DNA of 64,000 nt from Saccharothrix violaceirubra (GCF_014203755.1 NZ_JACHJS010000001.1:434001-498000), one strand, 5' to 3'. Numbered from the stretch's first letter, positions 37,098 through 47,048 are shown. Notes: generated from the letters alone by a model not told the origin. A program made the numbers and translations.

Positions 37098-38828
37098 TCA
37101 GGTGTTCGGCCTGGTCGTCACCGAGCGGGCCTCGGGCGCGGTCGCCCGCAGCGCGGCGGCGGACTCGTCGTCGGCCACCTCCTGGGCCTTGCGTTCGGCC
37201 TCGACCCGTGCCGCGTAGACGGCCACCTCACGGGCGATGCGGGTCTCGTCCCAGCCGTGGACCCCGGCGATCAACTCCGCGACCGTCCGCGCGCAGTCCA
37301 CGCCCCGGTGCGGGTACTCGATCGAGATCCGGGTCCGGCGCGTCAGGACGTCCTCCAGGTGCAGCGCGCCCTCGTGCGACGCCGCGTAGACCGCCTCCAC
37401 CCGCAGGTAGTCCGGGGCACCCGCGATCGGCTTCAGCAGTTCCGGGGTGGCCGAGTCGAGCACCTCGTGCACCAACGATCCGTAGCGGTCCAGGAGGTGC
37501 CTCACCCGGTAGGGATGCAGGCCGTACCGGGTCGCCAGGTGGTCGGCCTGGTTCACCAACGCGTGGTAGCCGTCCGCGCCCAGCAGGGGGACCTTGTCGG
37601 TGATCGACGGTTGGATCCGTCCGGGCAGGTCGACGGCCGCCGCGTCCACGGCGTCCGCCGCCATCACGCGGTACGTCGTGTACTTGCCGCCGGCGATCGC
37701 GACCAGGCCCGGCGCGACCCGTGCCACGGCGTGCTCGCGGGACAGCTTGCTGGTCGACTCGTTCTCGCCCGCCAGCAGCGGGCGCAGTCCCGCGTAGACG
37801 CCCTCGATGTCCTCGTGGGTCAACGGGGTCACCAGGACCTTGTTCACGTGGTCGAGCAGGTAGTCGATGTCCGCCCGCGTGGCCGCCGGGTGCGCCAGGT
37901 CGAGGTACCAGTCCGTGTCCGTCGTGCCCACGATCCAGTGATTGCGCCACGGAATGACGAACAGGACCGACTTCTCCGTACGCAGGATCAGGCCGCTTTC
38001 GGCGACGATCCGGTCGCGCGGCACGACGATGTGCACACCCTTGCTCGCCCGCACGCGGAACCTGCCCCGGCTGCCGGACAGGCGTTGGATCTCGTCGGTC
38101 CATACGCCTGTCGCGTTGACCACGGCGTGCGCGCGGACCTCGACCTCGGCGCCGTTCCCGACATCGCGCACCCGCACGCCCGACACCCGGTCCGCCTCCC
38201 GCAGGAAGTCGACGACCTGCGTGGACGTCCGCACGACCGCACCGTAGTGGGCCGCGGTCCGGGCCAACATCGCGGTGTGGCGGGCGTCGTCGGCCTGGGC
38301 GTCGTAGTACCTGATGCCGCCGACAAGGGCGTTGCGGCGCAATGCGGGAACCATGCGCAACGCGCCCGCACGGGTCAGGTGTCGTTGCCCGGGAACGGAT
38401 CGCGCGCCGCCCATCGTGTCGTACAGCAGCAGCCCGGCCGCCGTGTACGGACGCTCCCACAGGCGGTGTGACAGCGGGTAGAGAAAGCTGACCGGCTTCA
38501 CCAGGTGGGGTGCCAGCCGGGTGAGCATGAGTTCGCGTTCCCGGAGGGCTTCGCGGACCAGGCCGAATTCGAGCTGTTCCAGGTAGCGCAGGCCGCCGTG
38601 GAAGAGCTTCGACGAGCGGCTCGACGTGCCCGACGCCAGGTCACGGGCCTCGACCAGTGCCACGCGCAGGCCGCGCGTCGCGGCGTCCAGCGCGACACCG
38701 GCGCCGACCACGCCACCGCCGATCACGACCAGGTCGAACGTCCGCGACCCCAGCGATTCCCAGGCCGACCCGCGCTCCGCCGGACCGAGTCGACCGCCGG
38801 TCGTCGGACGTTCCTCGCGCGTGGCCAC
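37098..38828 (-). CDS. glpD: Glycerol-3-phosphate dehydrogenase (FAD)
   Basis: A 576-residue membrane-associated flavoenzyme oxidising glycerol-3-phosphate to dihydroxyacetone phosphate. The FAD site [18 protein letters not shown] is near residues 30-47, then [30 protein letters not shown], and a C-terminal helical domain. The GTG at 38828 has GAGGAGG upstream and is preferred to a much longer in-frame extension. It diverges from glpK; in M. tuberculosis the homologue glpD2 adjoins lpdA, which also occurs here just beyond glpK. Confidence 0.93.
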   Translation of the reverse strand: MATREERPTTGGRLGPAERGSAWESLGSRTFDLVVIGGGVVGAGVALDAATRGLRVALVEARDLASGTSSRSSKLFHGGLRYLEQLEFGLVREALRERELMLTRLAPHLVKPVSFLYPLSHRLWERPYTAAGLLLYDTMGGARSVPGQRHLTRAGALRMVPALRRNALVGGIRYYDAQADDARHTAMLARTAAHYGAVVRTSTQVVDFLREADRVSGVRVRDVGNGAEVEVRAHAVVNATGVWTDEIQRLSGSRGRFRVRASKGVHIVVPRDRIVAESGLILRTEKSVLFVIPWRNHWIVGTTDTDWYLDLAHPAATRADIDYLLDHVNKVLVTPLTHEDIEGVYAGLRPLLAGENESTSKLSREHAVARVAPGLVAIAGGKYTTYRVMAADAVDAAAVDLPGRIQPSITDKVPLLGADGYHALVNQADHLATRYGLHPYRVRHLLDRYGSLVHEVLDSATPELLKPIAGAPDYLRVEAVYAASHEGALHLEDVLTRRTRISIEYPHRGVDCARTVAELIAGVHGWDETRIAREVAVYAARVEAERKAQEVADDESAAALRATAPEARSVTTRPNT

Positions 38829-38896
38829 GGGCAACGCCTCCTCACCGGGTGGGGGCCATCCCTGACTCGACCACGTTACCCGCTGGTACGCCACCG

Positions 38897-38926
38897 TGGA
38901 CAACGCCGCGGACCGCGAACTAGCGT
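38897..38926 (+). promoter_or_regulatory. glpK promoter (leaderless)
   Basis: TGGACA (38897-38902), 18-bp spacer, TAGCGT (38921-38926). The GTG start codon of glpK at 38934 lies 8 bases after the -10 box, so transcription would begin at or next to the start codon; no ribosome binding site is present. Confidence 0.6.
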
Positions 38927-38933
38927 CGGATCC

Positions 38934-40397
38934 GTGGACGCCACCCGGTACGTCGCCGCACTGGACCAGGGCACGACCTCGACTCGCTGCATCGTGTTCG
39001 ACCACGCCGGCCGCGTGGTGTCCGTGGACCAGCGCGAACACGAACAGATCATGCCCAGGGCGGGGTGGGTCGAGCACGACCCGACGGAGATCCTCCGCAA
39101 CGCCCGTGCGGTCGTCGAAGGTGCGGTCGCCAAAGCCGGTCTCGAAGCAAAAGACTTTGCCGCGTTGGGCATTACGAACCAACGCGAGACGGCCGTCGTG
39201 TGGGATCGCGCGAGCGGCGAACCCGTGTACAACGCGATCGTGTGGCAGGACACCCGAACGGACAAGATCTGCGCCGCGCTGGGTGATCACGACACGTTCC
39301 GCGCGAAGACCGGTCTGCCGCCCGCCACCTACTTCTCCGGACCCAAGATCAAGTGGATCCTGGACCACGTCGGACGCGACCGCGACGTCCTGGTCGGCAC
39401 GATCGATACGTGGCTGCTGTGGAACCTCGCCGGCGTCCACGCGACCGACCCGACCAACGCGTCCCGCACGCTGCTCATGGACCTCGACACCCTCGCGTGG
39501 GACCCGGACCTCGCCGCCGCGCTCGACGTGCCGCTGTCCGTGCTGCCCGAGATCCGTTCCTCGTCGGAGGTGTTCGGCCACCTGCGTGACGGCGTGCTCG
39601 CGGGCGTGCCGATCGCGGGCATGCTCGGCGACCAGCAGGCGGCCACGTTCGGGCAAGCCTGCCTGTCACCGGGGGAAGCCAAGAACACGTACGGCACCGG
39701 GAACTTCGTCCTGCTCAACACCGGCACCGAGAAGGTCGTCAGCCACAACGGGCTGCTCACCACGGTCTGCTACCAGCTCGGCGGCCAAGACCCGGTCTAC
39801 GCGCTCGAAGGCTCGATCGCCGTGACGGGCTCGCTCGTGCAGTGGCTGCGCGACAACCTCGGGATCATCTCGTCGGCCGCCGAGATCGAAGAGCACGCAC
39901 GGACCGTGGAGGACAACGGCGGCGTGTACTTCGTGCCCGCCTTCTCCGGCCTGTTCGCGCCTTACTGGCGTTCGGATGCGCGTGGCGTGATCGTCGGACT
40001 AACGCGTTTCGTCAACCGGGGGCACCTCGCGCGGGCCGTGCTGGAGTCGACCGCCTACCAGACCCGTGAGGTGATCGACGCGATGAACGCCGACTCGGGC
40101 GTGGGCCTGACGTCGTTGAAGGTCGACGGCGGCATGGTCGTGAACGAGCTGCTCATGCAGTTCCAGGCGGACATCCTGGGCGTGCCCACGATTCGCCCGG
40201 TCGTGAACGAGACCACCGCGTTGGGTGCCGCGTACGCCGCCGGGCTCGCTGTCGGCCACTGGGAATCCGAGGACGACGTCCGCGCCAACTGGGCGCAGGA
40301 CAAGCGGTGGGACCCGATGTTGGACCCCACCGCCCGCGAAAGCCTGTACCGGACGTGGAAGAAGGCCGTGACGCGGACCTTCGACTGGGTCGACTAG
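38934..40397 (+). CDS. glpK: Glycerol kinase
   Basis: A 487-residue kinase making sn-glycerol-3-phosphate. FGGY-family markers: [60 protein letters not shown], and the signature [14 protein letters not shown] with [13 protein letters not shown]. Full length. GTG start without ribosome binding site, consistent with the leaderless promoter. It works with divergent glpD. Its stop overlaps the end of convergent lpdA by 4 bp. Confidence 0.95.
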   Translation: MDATRYVAALDQGTTSTRCIVFDHAGRVVSVDQREHEQIMPRAGWVEHDPTEILRNARAVVEGAVAKAGLEAKDFAALGITNQRETAVVWDRASGEPVYNAIVWQDTRTDKICAALGDHDTFRAKTGLPPATYFSGPKIKWILDHVGRDRDVLVGTIDTWLLWNLAGVHATDPTNASRTLLMDLDTLAWDPDLAAALDVPLSVLPEIRSSSEVFGHLRDGVLAGVPIAGMLGDQQAATFGQACLSPGEAKNTYGTGNFVLLNTGTEKVVSHNGLLTTVCYQLGGQDPVYALEGSIAVTGSLVQWLRDNLGIISSAAEIEEHARTVEDNGGVYFVPAFSGLFAPYWRSDARGVIVGLTRFVNRGHLARAVLESTAYQTREVIDAMNADSGVGLTSLKVDGGMVVNELLMQFQADILGVPTIRPVVNETTALGAAYAAGLAVGHWESEDDVRANWAQDKRWDPMLDPTARESLYRTWKKAVTRTFDWVD

Positions 40398-41797
40398 TCC
40401 AGGTCGTCGTGCCGCATGAGCTGGCGCGCGGCCTCGGTGATCGACCCGGTCAGCGACGGGTACACCGAGAACGTCGTGGCCAGGTCCTCCACGGTGAGCT
40501 GGTTCTGCACGGACAGCGCGATCGGCAGGATCAGCTCGCTGGCGTTCGGCGCGACCACGACGCCGCCGATCACCACGCCTGTCGCGGGGCGGCAGAACAG
40601 CTTCACGAAACCGCGCCGGACCGCCTGCATCTTGGCGCGCGGGTTGGTGTTCAGCGGCAGCATGATCGTGCGCGCCGGCACCTCGCCCGCGTCGATCGCC
40701 TGCTGGCTGATGCCGACCGTGGCGATCTCCGGGTTGGTGAACACGTTCGCGGCCACGGTCTTGAGCTTGATCGGGCTCACGCCCTCGCCCAGCGCGTGCC
40801 ACATCGCGATCCGGCCCTGCATCGCCGCGACGCTGGCCAGCAGCAGCACGCCCGTGCAGTCGCCGGCCGCGTAGACGCCCGACACGTTCGTCCGCGACAC
40901 CCGGTCCACCGGGAGGTAGCCGCCGCGCCCGAGTTCGACGCCGATCTTGTCCAGACCGAGGTCGGCGGTGTTCGGGATCGAGCCGACGGTCATCAGAGCG
41001 TGACTGGCCTCGATGGTGCGACCGTCTTCCAGGTGGATCACGACTCCGTCGCCGACATTGTCGACGCGCTCGGCGCGGGCGTGCTTCGTGACCGCCGTGC
41101 CGCGTTCGGCGAAGACCTCCTCCAACACGGCCGCGGCGTCCGCGTCCTCGTGCGGGAGCACCCGGTCGCGTGACGACACGAGCGTGACCTTGACGCCGAG
41201 TTCCGTGTAGGCGGAAGCGAACTCCACACCGGTGACACCCGATCCGACGACGGCCAGGTGCTCGGGCAGCTCCGGCAGGTCGTAGATGTCGCGCCACGTC
41301 AGCACCCGCTTGCCGTCGGGCTCGGCACCAGGGAGAACACGGGGAGTAGCGCCCGTGGCGATCAGCACGACGTCCGCGGGCAGCACCTCCGTAGTGCCCT
41401 CGACGGTCTCCGCGACCACCTGGTGCTGGGCCAGACCGCGCTCGCTGTCGCAGAACTTGGCGGTGCCGTTGACGATCCGCACACCCTCCCGCTGCAGGCG
41501 TGCCCGCACGTCGGCGGACTGGGCCAGCGCGAGGCCCTTGACCCGGCCGTGCACGACCGGAAGCTCGACCGCGGCCTCGGTGTCGTTGGTGCGAATGCCC
41601 AGGTCACCGGCATTGCGGAAGTTGCTGCGACCCCCGGCGGACGCGATGAAGGTCTTGGACGGAACGCAGTCGTACAGCACGCACGCCCCGCCGAGTCCCT
41701 CGCGTTCGACGATCGTCACTTCGGCACCGTGCTGGGCCGCGACGAGGGCCGCTTCGTAGCCGGCCGGGCCACCGCCCATGATGACGATGCGGGTCAC
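40394..41797 (-). CDS. lpdA: NAD(P)H-quinone/dihydrolipoamide-type flavoprotein LpdA
   Basis: A 467-residue two-dinucleotide-domain flavoprotein. FAD site [18 protein letters not shown], redox motif [12 protein letters not shown] with Cys39 and Cys44, NAD(P) site [19 protein letters not shown], and AAGDCTG. The C-terminus lacks the His-Glu pair of true lipoamide dehydrogenases, as in M. tuberculosis LpdA (Rv3303c), which reduces quinones with NAD(P)H. Adjacent glycerol metabolism genes match that organism's glpD2-lpdA pair. It diverges from the cyclotransferase-like gene. Confidence 0.88.
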   Translation of the reverse strand: MTRIVIMGGGPAGYEAALVAAQHGAEVTIVEREGLGGACVLYDCVPSKTFIASAGGRSNFRNAGDLGIRTNDTEAAVELPVVHGRVKGLALAQSADVRARLQREGVRIVNGTAKFCDSERGLAQHQVVAETVEGTTEVLPADVVLIATGATPRVLPGAEPDGKRVLTWRDIYDLPELPEHLAVVGSGVTGVEFASAYTELGVKVTLVSSRDRVLPHEDADAAAVLEEVFAERGTAVTKHARAERVDNVGDGVVIHLEDGRTIEASHALMTVGSIPNTADLGLDKIGVELGRGGYLPVDRVSRTNVSGVYAAGDCTGVLLLASVAAMQGRIAMWHALGEGVSPIKLKTVAANVFTNPEIATVGISQQAIDAGEVPARTIMLPLNTNPRAKMQAVRRGFVKLFCRPATGVVIGGVVVAPNASELILPIALSVQNQLTVEDLATTFSVYPSLTGSITEAARQLMRHDDLD

Positions 41798-41901
41798 GAC
41801 CAGTCCTTTCGTCGGCTTGTGGCAGCGTTACAACCGTACGCGGTCGGGTGTCGGTGCGTGTCGTCCGGTCTTCTGGTTCCTCCGGGTGATCGCTGTGTCG
41901 C

Positions 41902-41907
41902 TAGGCT
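41902..41907 (+). promoter_or_regulatory. -10 box of a leaderless transcript
   Basis: TAGGCT ends 6 bases before the GTG start at 41914; no ribosome binding site is present. Same spacing as at birA (TAGTCT), the merR gene (TACGGT) and the SOS-box transcript (TAACCT). Confidence 0.55.
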
Positions 41908-41913
41908 GTCGGC

Positions 41914-42363
41914 GTGCCGCTCTATGCCGCGTACGGGTCCAACATGGATCCGAACCAGATGATGGAGCGAGCCCCGTACTCCCCGATGGCCGGGACCGGG
42001 TGGCTCGCCGGTTGGCGTCTGACGTTCGGTGGCGAGGACCTCGGCTGGGAGGGCGCGCTGGCCACCATCGTCGAGGACCCCGACGCACAGACGTTCGTGG
42101 TGCTCTACGACGTGAGTCCGCGCGACGAATCCCAGCTCGACCGCTGGGAGGGGGCGCTCGGTCTCTACAAGAAGATCAGGCTCCGAGTCCAGACCCTCGA
42201 GGGGTCGGTCGTGGCGTGGTTGTACGTGCTCGACGCCTACGAGGGCGGCCTGCCGTCGGCCCGCTACATCGGTGTCGTCGCCGACGCGGCCGAGGCCGCC
42301 GGCGCGCCCGACGACTACGTCGCCGACCTCCGCACCCGCCCCTGCACCGGCATAGGCCCCTAA
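41914..42363 (+). CDS. Gamma-glutamylcyclotransferase-like protein
   Basis: A 149-residue protein starting MPLYAAYGSNMDPNQM; the YGSN loop is the substrate-binding signature of the gamma-glutamylcyclotransferase fold. A catalytic-type Glu is plausible in LDRWEGALGLYKKIRLRV. Then come AWLYVLDAYEGGLPSARYI and a short C-terminal helix. It corresponds to the Rv3304-type conserved actinobacterial protein beside lpdA. Activity is not shown by sequence alone. Repeat locus D begins 3 bp after its stop. Confidence 0.8.
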   Translation: MPLYAAYGSNMDPNQMMERAPYSPMAGTGWLAGWRLTFGGEDLGWEGALATIVEDPDAQTFVVLYDVSPRDESQLDRWEGALGLYKKIRLRVQTLEGSVVAWLYVLDAYEGGLPSARYIGVVADAAEAAGAPDDYVADLRTRPCTGIGP

Positions 42364-42366
42364 CCC

Positions 42367-42410
42367 GCGAGTTATACGTTCAGACACCGCGAAATGTGCA
42401 TTCAGGCACC
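42367..42410 (+). repeat. 22-bp repeat family, locus D
   Basis: Two tandem units, GCGAGTTATACGTTC-AGACACC and GCGAAATGTGCATTC-AGGCACC, beginning 3 bp after the preceding stop codon, forward orientation. Confidence 0.9.
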
Positions 42411-42462
42411 CTCGATCGGGTGAACCAGGTCCGTAAACGGCTCGACGGGCCCTCGGTTTCGC

Positions 42463-43371
42463 ATGATCCGAATCCCGCAGGGCCTGCACGGTGCGCATCT
42501 TCGCGACCGACTGCTCGACCACCTGGGCCGCGCCGGGCTGCGCGACGCGCTTCGTGAAGGACGACTGGTCTCCTACTCGCGCGCGGTCGTCGTCCAACGC
42601 GAACTGGTCACCGACCCGCACACCCGTGCGGCGGCGGCGCTCCTGAGCGCCGGCCCGCCCGCGCTGCTGACCGGCCGGACCTCGGCGTGGCTGCACGGCT
42701 GCACGGCCGCGAGCACCGACGACGTGCACCTGCTTCTCGGCTACGACCACCAGTACCGCCCACGACAGGGCGAGGTCAGGCACCACGCCAACTACGACGC
42801 GTCGGCGGTCGTGGTCATCGACGGCCTGCGCTGCCACGCGATCGTGCCCACGTTGGGCGACATGCTGTGCCGTGACGACCGGGCCATGGCTTTCACGTGC
42901 ACGAACGAGGTGCTCGCCGCGCTGGACCCGAAGGACCGGGCGGGGTTCATCGCCGACGTCGACGTGCACATCGCCCGACGTCCTGACTCGCGAGGACGGC
43001 GCCGCGGCGGGTTCCTGCTCGACCTCGCCACCGGCGAGCCCGAGTCCCCGGCCGAGAGCCGGACGTTGCTCCTGCTCGTCGACGAGGGGTTTCCGGTGCC
43101 CCGCATGCAGTACCCGGTGTGCGATCTCGACGGCCGCGTGCTGTGGCGGCTCGACTTCGCGTGGCCGGACCGGCGACTGGCGTTGGAGTACGACGGCTAC
43201 GCGGCGCACGTCGACCGCGTGGAGGCCGATCGTGCGCGGGACGAGGACCTACGACGGCGTGGCTGGCGGGTCGTGCACGCGGACGCGTCGGACCTGCGCC
43301 GTCCGGCTCGGTTGATCGAGTGCCTGAGTGCATATTTCGCGGTGTCTGAACGCACAACTCGCGGTGTCTGA
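42463..43371 (+). CDS. DUF559-like protein with AbiEi-like N-terminus
   Basis: A 302-residue cytoplasmic protein. The first half has LLSAGPPALLTGRTSAWLHG and VVIDGLRCHAIVPTLGDML, the pattern of AbiEi-like/type IV antitoxin-related actinobacterial proteins. The C-terminal third (LWRLDFAWPDRRLALEYDGY, then DLRRRGWRVVHADASDL) is a Vsr/DUF559-type PD-(D/E)xK-like fold. The last about 17 residues are encoded inside repeat locus E, so the tail is repeat-derived. It begins in the gap after repeat locus D. Role unknown; nuclease activity is possible but not demonstrated. Confidence 0.7.
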   Translation: MIRIPQGLHGAHLRDRLLDHLGRAGLRDALREGRLVSYSRAVVVQRELVTDPHTRAAAALLSAGPPALLTGRTSAWLHGCTAASTDDVHLLLGYDHQYRPRQGEVRHHANYDASAVVVIDGLRCHAIVPTLGDMLCRDDRAMAFTCTNEVLAALDPKDRAGFIADVDVHIARRPDSRGRRRGGFLLDLATGEPESPAESRTLLLLVDEGFPVPRMQYPVCDLDGRVLWRLDFAWPDRRLALEYDGYAAHVDRVEADRARDEDLRRRGWRVVHADASDLRRPARLIECLSAYFAVSERTTRGV

Positions 43372-43384
43372 ACGTATAACTCGC
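43319..43384 (-). repeat. 22-bp repeat family, locus E
   Basis: Three inverted units (43319-43340, 43341-43362, 43363-43384). Read on the minus strand they run GCGAGTTATACGTTC, GCGAGTTGTGCGTTC, GCGAAATATGCACTC. The array starts 4 bp after the stop of the leftward EspG-like gene and overlaps the 3' end of the rightward DUF559-like gene. Confidence 0.9.
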
Positions 43385-43388
43385 GGAG

Positions 43389-44180
43389 TCAGGGGAGGAG
43401 GGGGGTCAGGTGGGAGAGGAGGCGGCGGTGGTCGGTGGGGGAGATGGTGGACCACGGGGGGTGGCCGGGGGTGGCGCGGCGCTGTTGGAGGTAGCGGCCG
43501 TGCGGGGTGTCGAAGAAGCCGATCACGTGGTCCGGGCGGTGGCGTTTGCCCCACTTGTCGCGGTGGGCGGCGCCGAACTGGCCGCGGTGGTCGGCGTCGG
43601 CGAACATCGTCGCCAGGGTTTTCGCGTCGTCGGCGCGCAGGCCGCGTGACGTCAGCGCCGCCACCAGCGTGTCGGGCGTGGTCGCGGCGGCGGCAGCGGC
43701 GTCGAGGTCGGCGCTGGGCAGCGTGATCGAGTGGCCGGGACCGGCGGGCAACGGCGGCAACGCGGACAGGGCCTCGCGCGGCAGCCCCTCGGCCGAGGCC
43801 GGACGCAACGTCAACCGGCCGTCCGCCAGGACCGCCAGCACCCCCGAACCGCCCTTCGCCGCCGCCAGCACGCGCACCGAACGCCCCAGCCACAACCGCC
43901 CGTCCACCTCGCGCTCCGGCCGGTTCAGCAGGTGCAGCAGGTCCTCCAGCAACGGGTCCACCCCGGCCGGACTGCCCAACCCGCGACCGTCCAGACCTGA
44001 CCACGCCTCGCGCTCCAACCGGGAGCGCTCCGAAGTGGTCTTGCCGGGCGATGGCACCTTCAGCACCAACGGCATCGACTCCAGCCGCAGGTGCTCCCAC
44101 AGCACGTCGAACTCCAGCACCGAGACCGACACGGGTTCGCGCACGTCGTCGAGCCCGAGGTCCACACCGAACGTCGTCAT
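43389..44180 (-). CDS. EspG-like ESX secretion-associated chaperone
   Basis: A 263-residue protein with the EspG pattern: an N-terminal strand/helix region (VSVSVLEFDVLWEHLRLE), a central part with SVRVLAAAKGGSGVLAVLADG, and the C-terminal FFDTPHGRYLQQ, a hallmark of actinobacterial EspG relatives. EspG proteins bind PPE substrates in the cytoplasm and hand them to the type VII machinery. The ATG overlaps the stop of the PPE-like gene (ATGA), so chaperone and client are coupled. No EccC ATPase or other core component is in this window. Confidence 0.82.
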   Translation of the reverse strand: MTTFGVDLGLDDVREPVSVSVLEFDVLWEHLRLESMPLVLKVPSPGKTTSERSRLEREAWSGLDGRGLGSPAGVDPLLEDLLHLLNRPEREVDGRLWLGRSVRVLAAAKGGSGVLAVLADGRLTLRPASAEGLPREALSALPPLPAGPGHSITLPSADLDAAAAAATTPDTLVAALTSRGLRADDAKTLATMFADADHRGQFGAAHRDKWGKRHRPDHVIGFFDTPHGRYLQQRRATPGHPPWSTISPTDHRRLLSHLTPLLP

Positions 44181-45526
44181 CGGCGCGTCGGGCTCTCCCC
44201 GATCACCGCCGGCGAGATCATCCCGCCGACGCCGTACACGTCGTCGGTCTCCCGCAGGTAGTCGGCGGCCTCGTGGACCTCGTCCTCCTCGTCCTCGGCG
44301 GCCTGCGGACCCACGCCGAACGGGTCGAACGCGGGCTGCGCGGGCGCGGGCGTCGACCGCTTGTGCACGGTGTCGCCGCCGCCCTGGGCGCCGGTCGCGC
44401 CGAGCATCGACCCCGACGCGCTGCCGGGGCCCAACGTGGACTGCTGCGCGTTGGCCGCCGCGAAAGCGCCGAACTCGGCCGAGCTGGCGGTCGTCGTGCC
44501 GCTGGGCAACGGCAGGCCGGCGCCGGCCGCGGCGGCGCCACCCGCGCCGGAGCCGAAGCCGCCCGAACCCGAGCCGCCCGAACCGGAGCCGGAGCCGCCC
44601 GAACCGGAGCCGGAGGAAGTGCCGGAGGACACGGTGTCGTTGTGTCCTGTGGTGACGGTCGACGAGCGCTTGTCGCGATCACGGTCCTGGTCGTCGCCAC
44701 GCCGGGTCGTGCCGCCGCCGATCACCGCACCCGGACCGCCCGTCGGGCCGTGGTGGGGCACCAGCGGCCCGGTCGCCGGACGGGTCGTCGCGCCACCGGA
44801 CGGCGGGGTCCACGACGGCCGCGTGTCGCCGCCGGTCCACGTCGGAACGGGCCGACGAGTCCACCCGGAACCCTGCCGGGACCCGGGCCGGCCGCCACGC
44901 CACCCGCCGTTCCAGCCACCGCGCGGGCCACCCCAGCCCCACCCGTGGTGGAACACGTGCTGGTTCTCGTTGCGCACGACGGCGGGCGCCTGCACGGACA
45001 TCTGCGGCGGCTGGTGGAACGTGCCCAGGGTCGCGGTGTTGCCGGACGTGCTCGACGCGTAGGTCGCCATGACCTCGCGGGCGCGTTCCTCGGCGGCGTC
45101 GCGCGCCTTCTCCTGGATCTCGTTGTCGGTCTGACCGCCGATGAGGTGCGTCAGGAAGGTCTCCAACCCGCCGGCCTCCGGCGCGGTCACCTTGACCGGC
45201 GCGGGCATCTCGGCGCGGGCCTTGGCGATGTAGTCGGCCTGGAGTTCGGCGGACAGCTTCATCGTGTCCGCGCCCTCGCGCGCGTTGCCCGCCCACGACG
45301 CGAGCGGGTTCATGGTGTGCCGGGCCTGGTCGGCGGCCGTGCCCTCCCAGTGCGCGCCCGACCGCAGGATGCCCTCGTGCAGGTCCGCGTCGATGTCGGT
45401 CAACGCGTCCGCGATGCCCGCCCAGCGCTCGATCGAGGCGAACGAGGCCTGCGGCCCCGGCCCCGCGTGGATCTTCTCGTAGAGCTCCTGATGGCTGTAC
45501 CCGCTCCAGCGGTGGCCCTCGGGCAT
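44177..45526 (-). CDS. PPE-like T7SS substrate
   Basis: A 449-residue protein. The first about 165 residues are helical with WEGTAADQARHTMNPLASWAG (WxG-type turn) and a long second hairpin, like PPE domains. The middle is Gly/Trp/Pro/Arg-rich, then Ser-Gly repeats and a low-complexity Ala/Gly stretch. It ends with an acidic helix and DVYGVGGMISPAVIGE. I use the ATG at 45526 preceded by AAGGGGAA. Operon order is PE-like, PPE-like, EspG-like, the usual set of an orphan ESX client. Likely surface or secreted; function unknown. Confidence 0.75.
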   Translation of the reverse strand: MPEGHRWSGYSHQELYEKIHAGPGPQASFASIERWAGIADALTDIDADLHEGILRSGAHWEGTAADQARHTMNPLASWAGNAREGADTMKLSAELQADYIAKARAEMPAPVKVTAPEAGGLETFLTHLIGGQTDNEIQEKARDAAEERAREVMATYASSTSGNTATLGTFHQPPQMSVQAPAVVRNENQHVFHHGWGWGGPRGGWNGGWRGGRPGSRQGSGWTRRPVPTWTGGDTRPSWTPPSGGATTRPATGPLVPHHGPTGGPGAVIGGGTTRRGDDQDRDRDKRSSTVTTGHNDTVSSGTSSGSGSGGSGSGSGGSGSGGFGSGAGGAAAAGAGLPLPSGTTTASSAEFGAFAAANAQQSTLGPGSASGSMLGATGAQGGGDTVHKRSTPAPAQPAFDPFGVGPQAAEDEEDEVHEAADYLRETDDVYGVGGMISPAVIGESPTRR

Positions 45527-45557
45527 CTCTGGATTCCCCTTGCCTGGCTGTGGCGGG

Positions 45558-45917
45558 TCAGCAACCACCCTGCTGCATCAACCCGGTGTTGTCGGACTCG
45601 ATCGTCTGGTACTGCCGCTCCACGAGGATCAGGGCGTCCATCGCGGACTTGAGCTGCCGCTGGTAGCCGAGCAGCGCGGCGAGGCCCGAGTCGCCGGACT
45701 CCAGCGACCGCTCGTTGAACTTCTCGGCGGCTTCGGAGCTGACCGGGTCGCCCGCCCACGGGCGCACGCGCACCTCGGTGACGGCCAGTTCGATCTGCTG
45801 GTCCAACCGCGCCAGCGCGCCCGCGAACGCGCTCTTGAGGCTGGGGATGGCGGTGGGGTCCACGTTCAGGGTGTGCGCCATCGCCGGCACGCCTCGACCG
45901 TGGTCTTCCGACGGCAT
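45558..45917 (-). CDS. PE/WXG-like small T7SS partner
   Basis: A 119-residue helical protein: AHTLNVDPTAIPSLKSAFAG, ALARLDQQIELA, a PWAGDPVSSEAAEKF turn and a second long helix ending QYQTIESDNTGLM. It fits the helical-hairpin partner of the PPE-like protein encoded next (31-bp gap). A GGGGAGG site precedes the ATG at 45917; a later ATG at 45881 is possible. No classical signal peptide. Confidence 0.7.
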   Translation of the reverse strand: MPSEDHGRGVPAMAHTLNVDPTAIPSLKSAFAGALARLDQQIELAVTEVRVRPWAGDPVSSEAAEKFNERSLESGDSGLAALLGYQRQLKSAMDALILVERQYQTIESDNTGLMQQGGC

Positions 45918-46016
45918 GGACGACCTCCCCGTGATCCGTTTCCGTCAGCGCACCGTCACTGTAGCCACCCGGTACGACACTCAGGGAGAGGAATGCGTCA
46001 AGCTCCCCCGCGCGGG

Positions 46017-46601
46017 TCAGCGCTTGCGCAGCAGGGCGGCCATGGCCGCCTCGGCGGCCCGTTCGGCGCCCAGGCACAGCGTGTCCTGCGGCAATGCGGT
46101 GGTGTTGCCGCCGTCGCGGAACATCACGTCGAGGAACTGGCCTTTCGCCACGTCCACCTCCACCGTGCACAGGTGTTCGAGGCCGGGTGTGCGCACGGTG
46201 AGCGCCGGGTAGCCGGCCACGCTGATCACCTGCGCCTCCACCTGCGCGTTCTCGTCGAGCCACACGTCGACGCCCTGCTCGGTCACCAGTGCCAGGCGCA
46301 GCACGTTCCCGCTGATCGTGCTGCGGATCGTGCACGCCTTCGCGTTGCCGAAGGCCGGCTCCACGTAGGCCGTCGGCGGGTTGTCCAGGCTCAGCCGCAG
46401 GCGTTCGTCCTGGGACAACACGCCGCACGGGTCGACGTCGTCGAGCCGGACCTCGGCCGGTCGCGCGGGCAGGACGAGCGGGGTGGTGGTGATCGCGGGC
46501 AGCGGGTCGTCGAGGTGGGACGGCCGGTCCTGGGCCGAGGGTGTGCACGCGAGCACGACCAGCGCCGGCAATGCCGTCGCGATCATGCGCGTGATCCTCA
46601 T
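46017..46601 (-). CDS. DUF3558-type lipoprotein
   Basis: A 194-residue lipoprotein. The signal peptide MRITRMIATALPALVVLAC has a lipobox (VLAC, lipidated Cys about residue 19). The body has VDPCGVLSQDERLRLSL and AKACTIRS plus LCTVEVDVAKGQFLDV, typical of the actinobacterial DUF3558 family found near ESX genes. GTAGGTGCGC precedes the ATG; a GTG 6 bases earlier is an alternative. Surface-anchored; function unknown. Confidence 0.8.
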   Translation of the reverse strand: MRITRMIATALPALVVLACTPSAQDRPSHLDDPLPAITTTPLVLPARPAEVRLDDVDPCGVLSQDERLRLSLDNPPTAYVEPAFGNAKACTIRSTISGNVLRLALVTEQGVDVWLDENAQVEAQVISVAGYPALTVRTPGLEHLCTVEVDVAKGQFLDVMFRDGGNTTALPQDTLCLGAERAAEAAMAALLRKR

Positions 46602-46607
46602 GCGCAC

Positions 46608-47048
46608 CTACCGTAGTCGCGTCCACACTCCGCGTGAAATATCCGGTTCGAACCCGCACGCGTGCGCCAACCGTAGCCCCGCGTCGTCGTGCGGGACAGC
46701 GTCGATCCGGGGCAGGTCGAGGAACCCGAAGCCGAAGCCGACCACGGCGGACACCGCGTGCCGGGCGATGCCCTCACGCCGCCGTGCGGGCGTGGTCCAG
46801 CAGGTCAGGCCGCCCTCGGCGGTCAACGCGACCTCGCCGACGGCCGTGCCGGTCAACTGGTCGCAGACCGCCCACGAGCACACCGAATCGTCGTCCCACC
46901 GCCGCGTGCGGTCCGCGACGAATTCGCCCGCCGTTCCCCGATCGGCGCACCGACCGGCCGCGACGAGCGCCTCGCGGTCGTCGATGCGGTCGTCCGCACG
47001 CCACTGTCGCAAGTAGAACTCGCCCGCGTTGATCTCGACCGGCTCCAT
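46608..47048 (-). CDS. GNAT-type acetyltransferase 1
   Basis: A 146-residue acetyltransferase. Core strands are SWAVCDQLTGTAVGEVAL and LTCWTTPARRREGIARHAVSA; the acetyl-CoA loop is the R-R-E-G-I-A segment, followed by LPRIDAVPHDDAGLRLAHACGF. RimJ-type relatives acetylate N-termini or small amines. It sits 11 bp after a related gene, suggesting duplication. Its stop is directly followed by the lipoprotein start. Confidence 0.82.
   Translation of the reverse strand: MEPVEINAGEFYLRQWRADDRIDDREALVAAGRCADRGTAGEFVADRTRRWDDDSVCSWAVCDQLTGTAVGEVALTAEGGLTCWTTPARRREGIARHAVSAVVGFGFGFLDLPRIDAVPHDDAGLRLAHACGFEPDISRGVWTRLR

Noticed and set aside
38829..39656. N-terminal extension of glpD across glpK
   Set aside because: The frame stays open upstream but overlaps glpK. 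Homology to glpD begins after the GTG at 38828, which has a good ribosome binding site.
42363..42420. Small peptides encoded by the 22-bp repeats
   Set aside because: One frame of the forward units is open (RELYVQTPRNVHSGT-like), but there is no start codon with a ribosome binding site and stop positions differ between loci.
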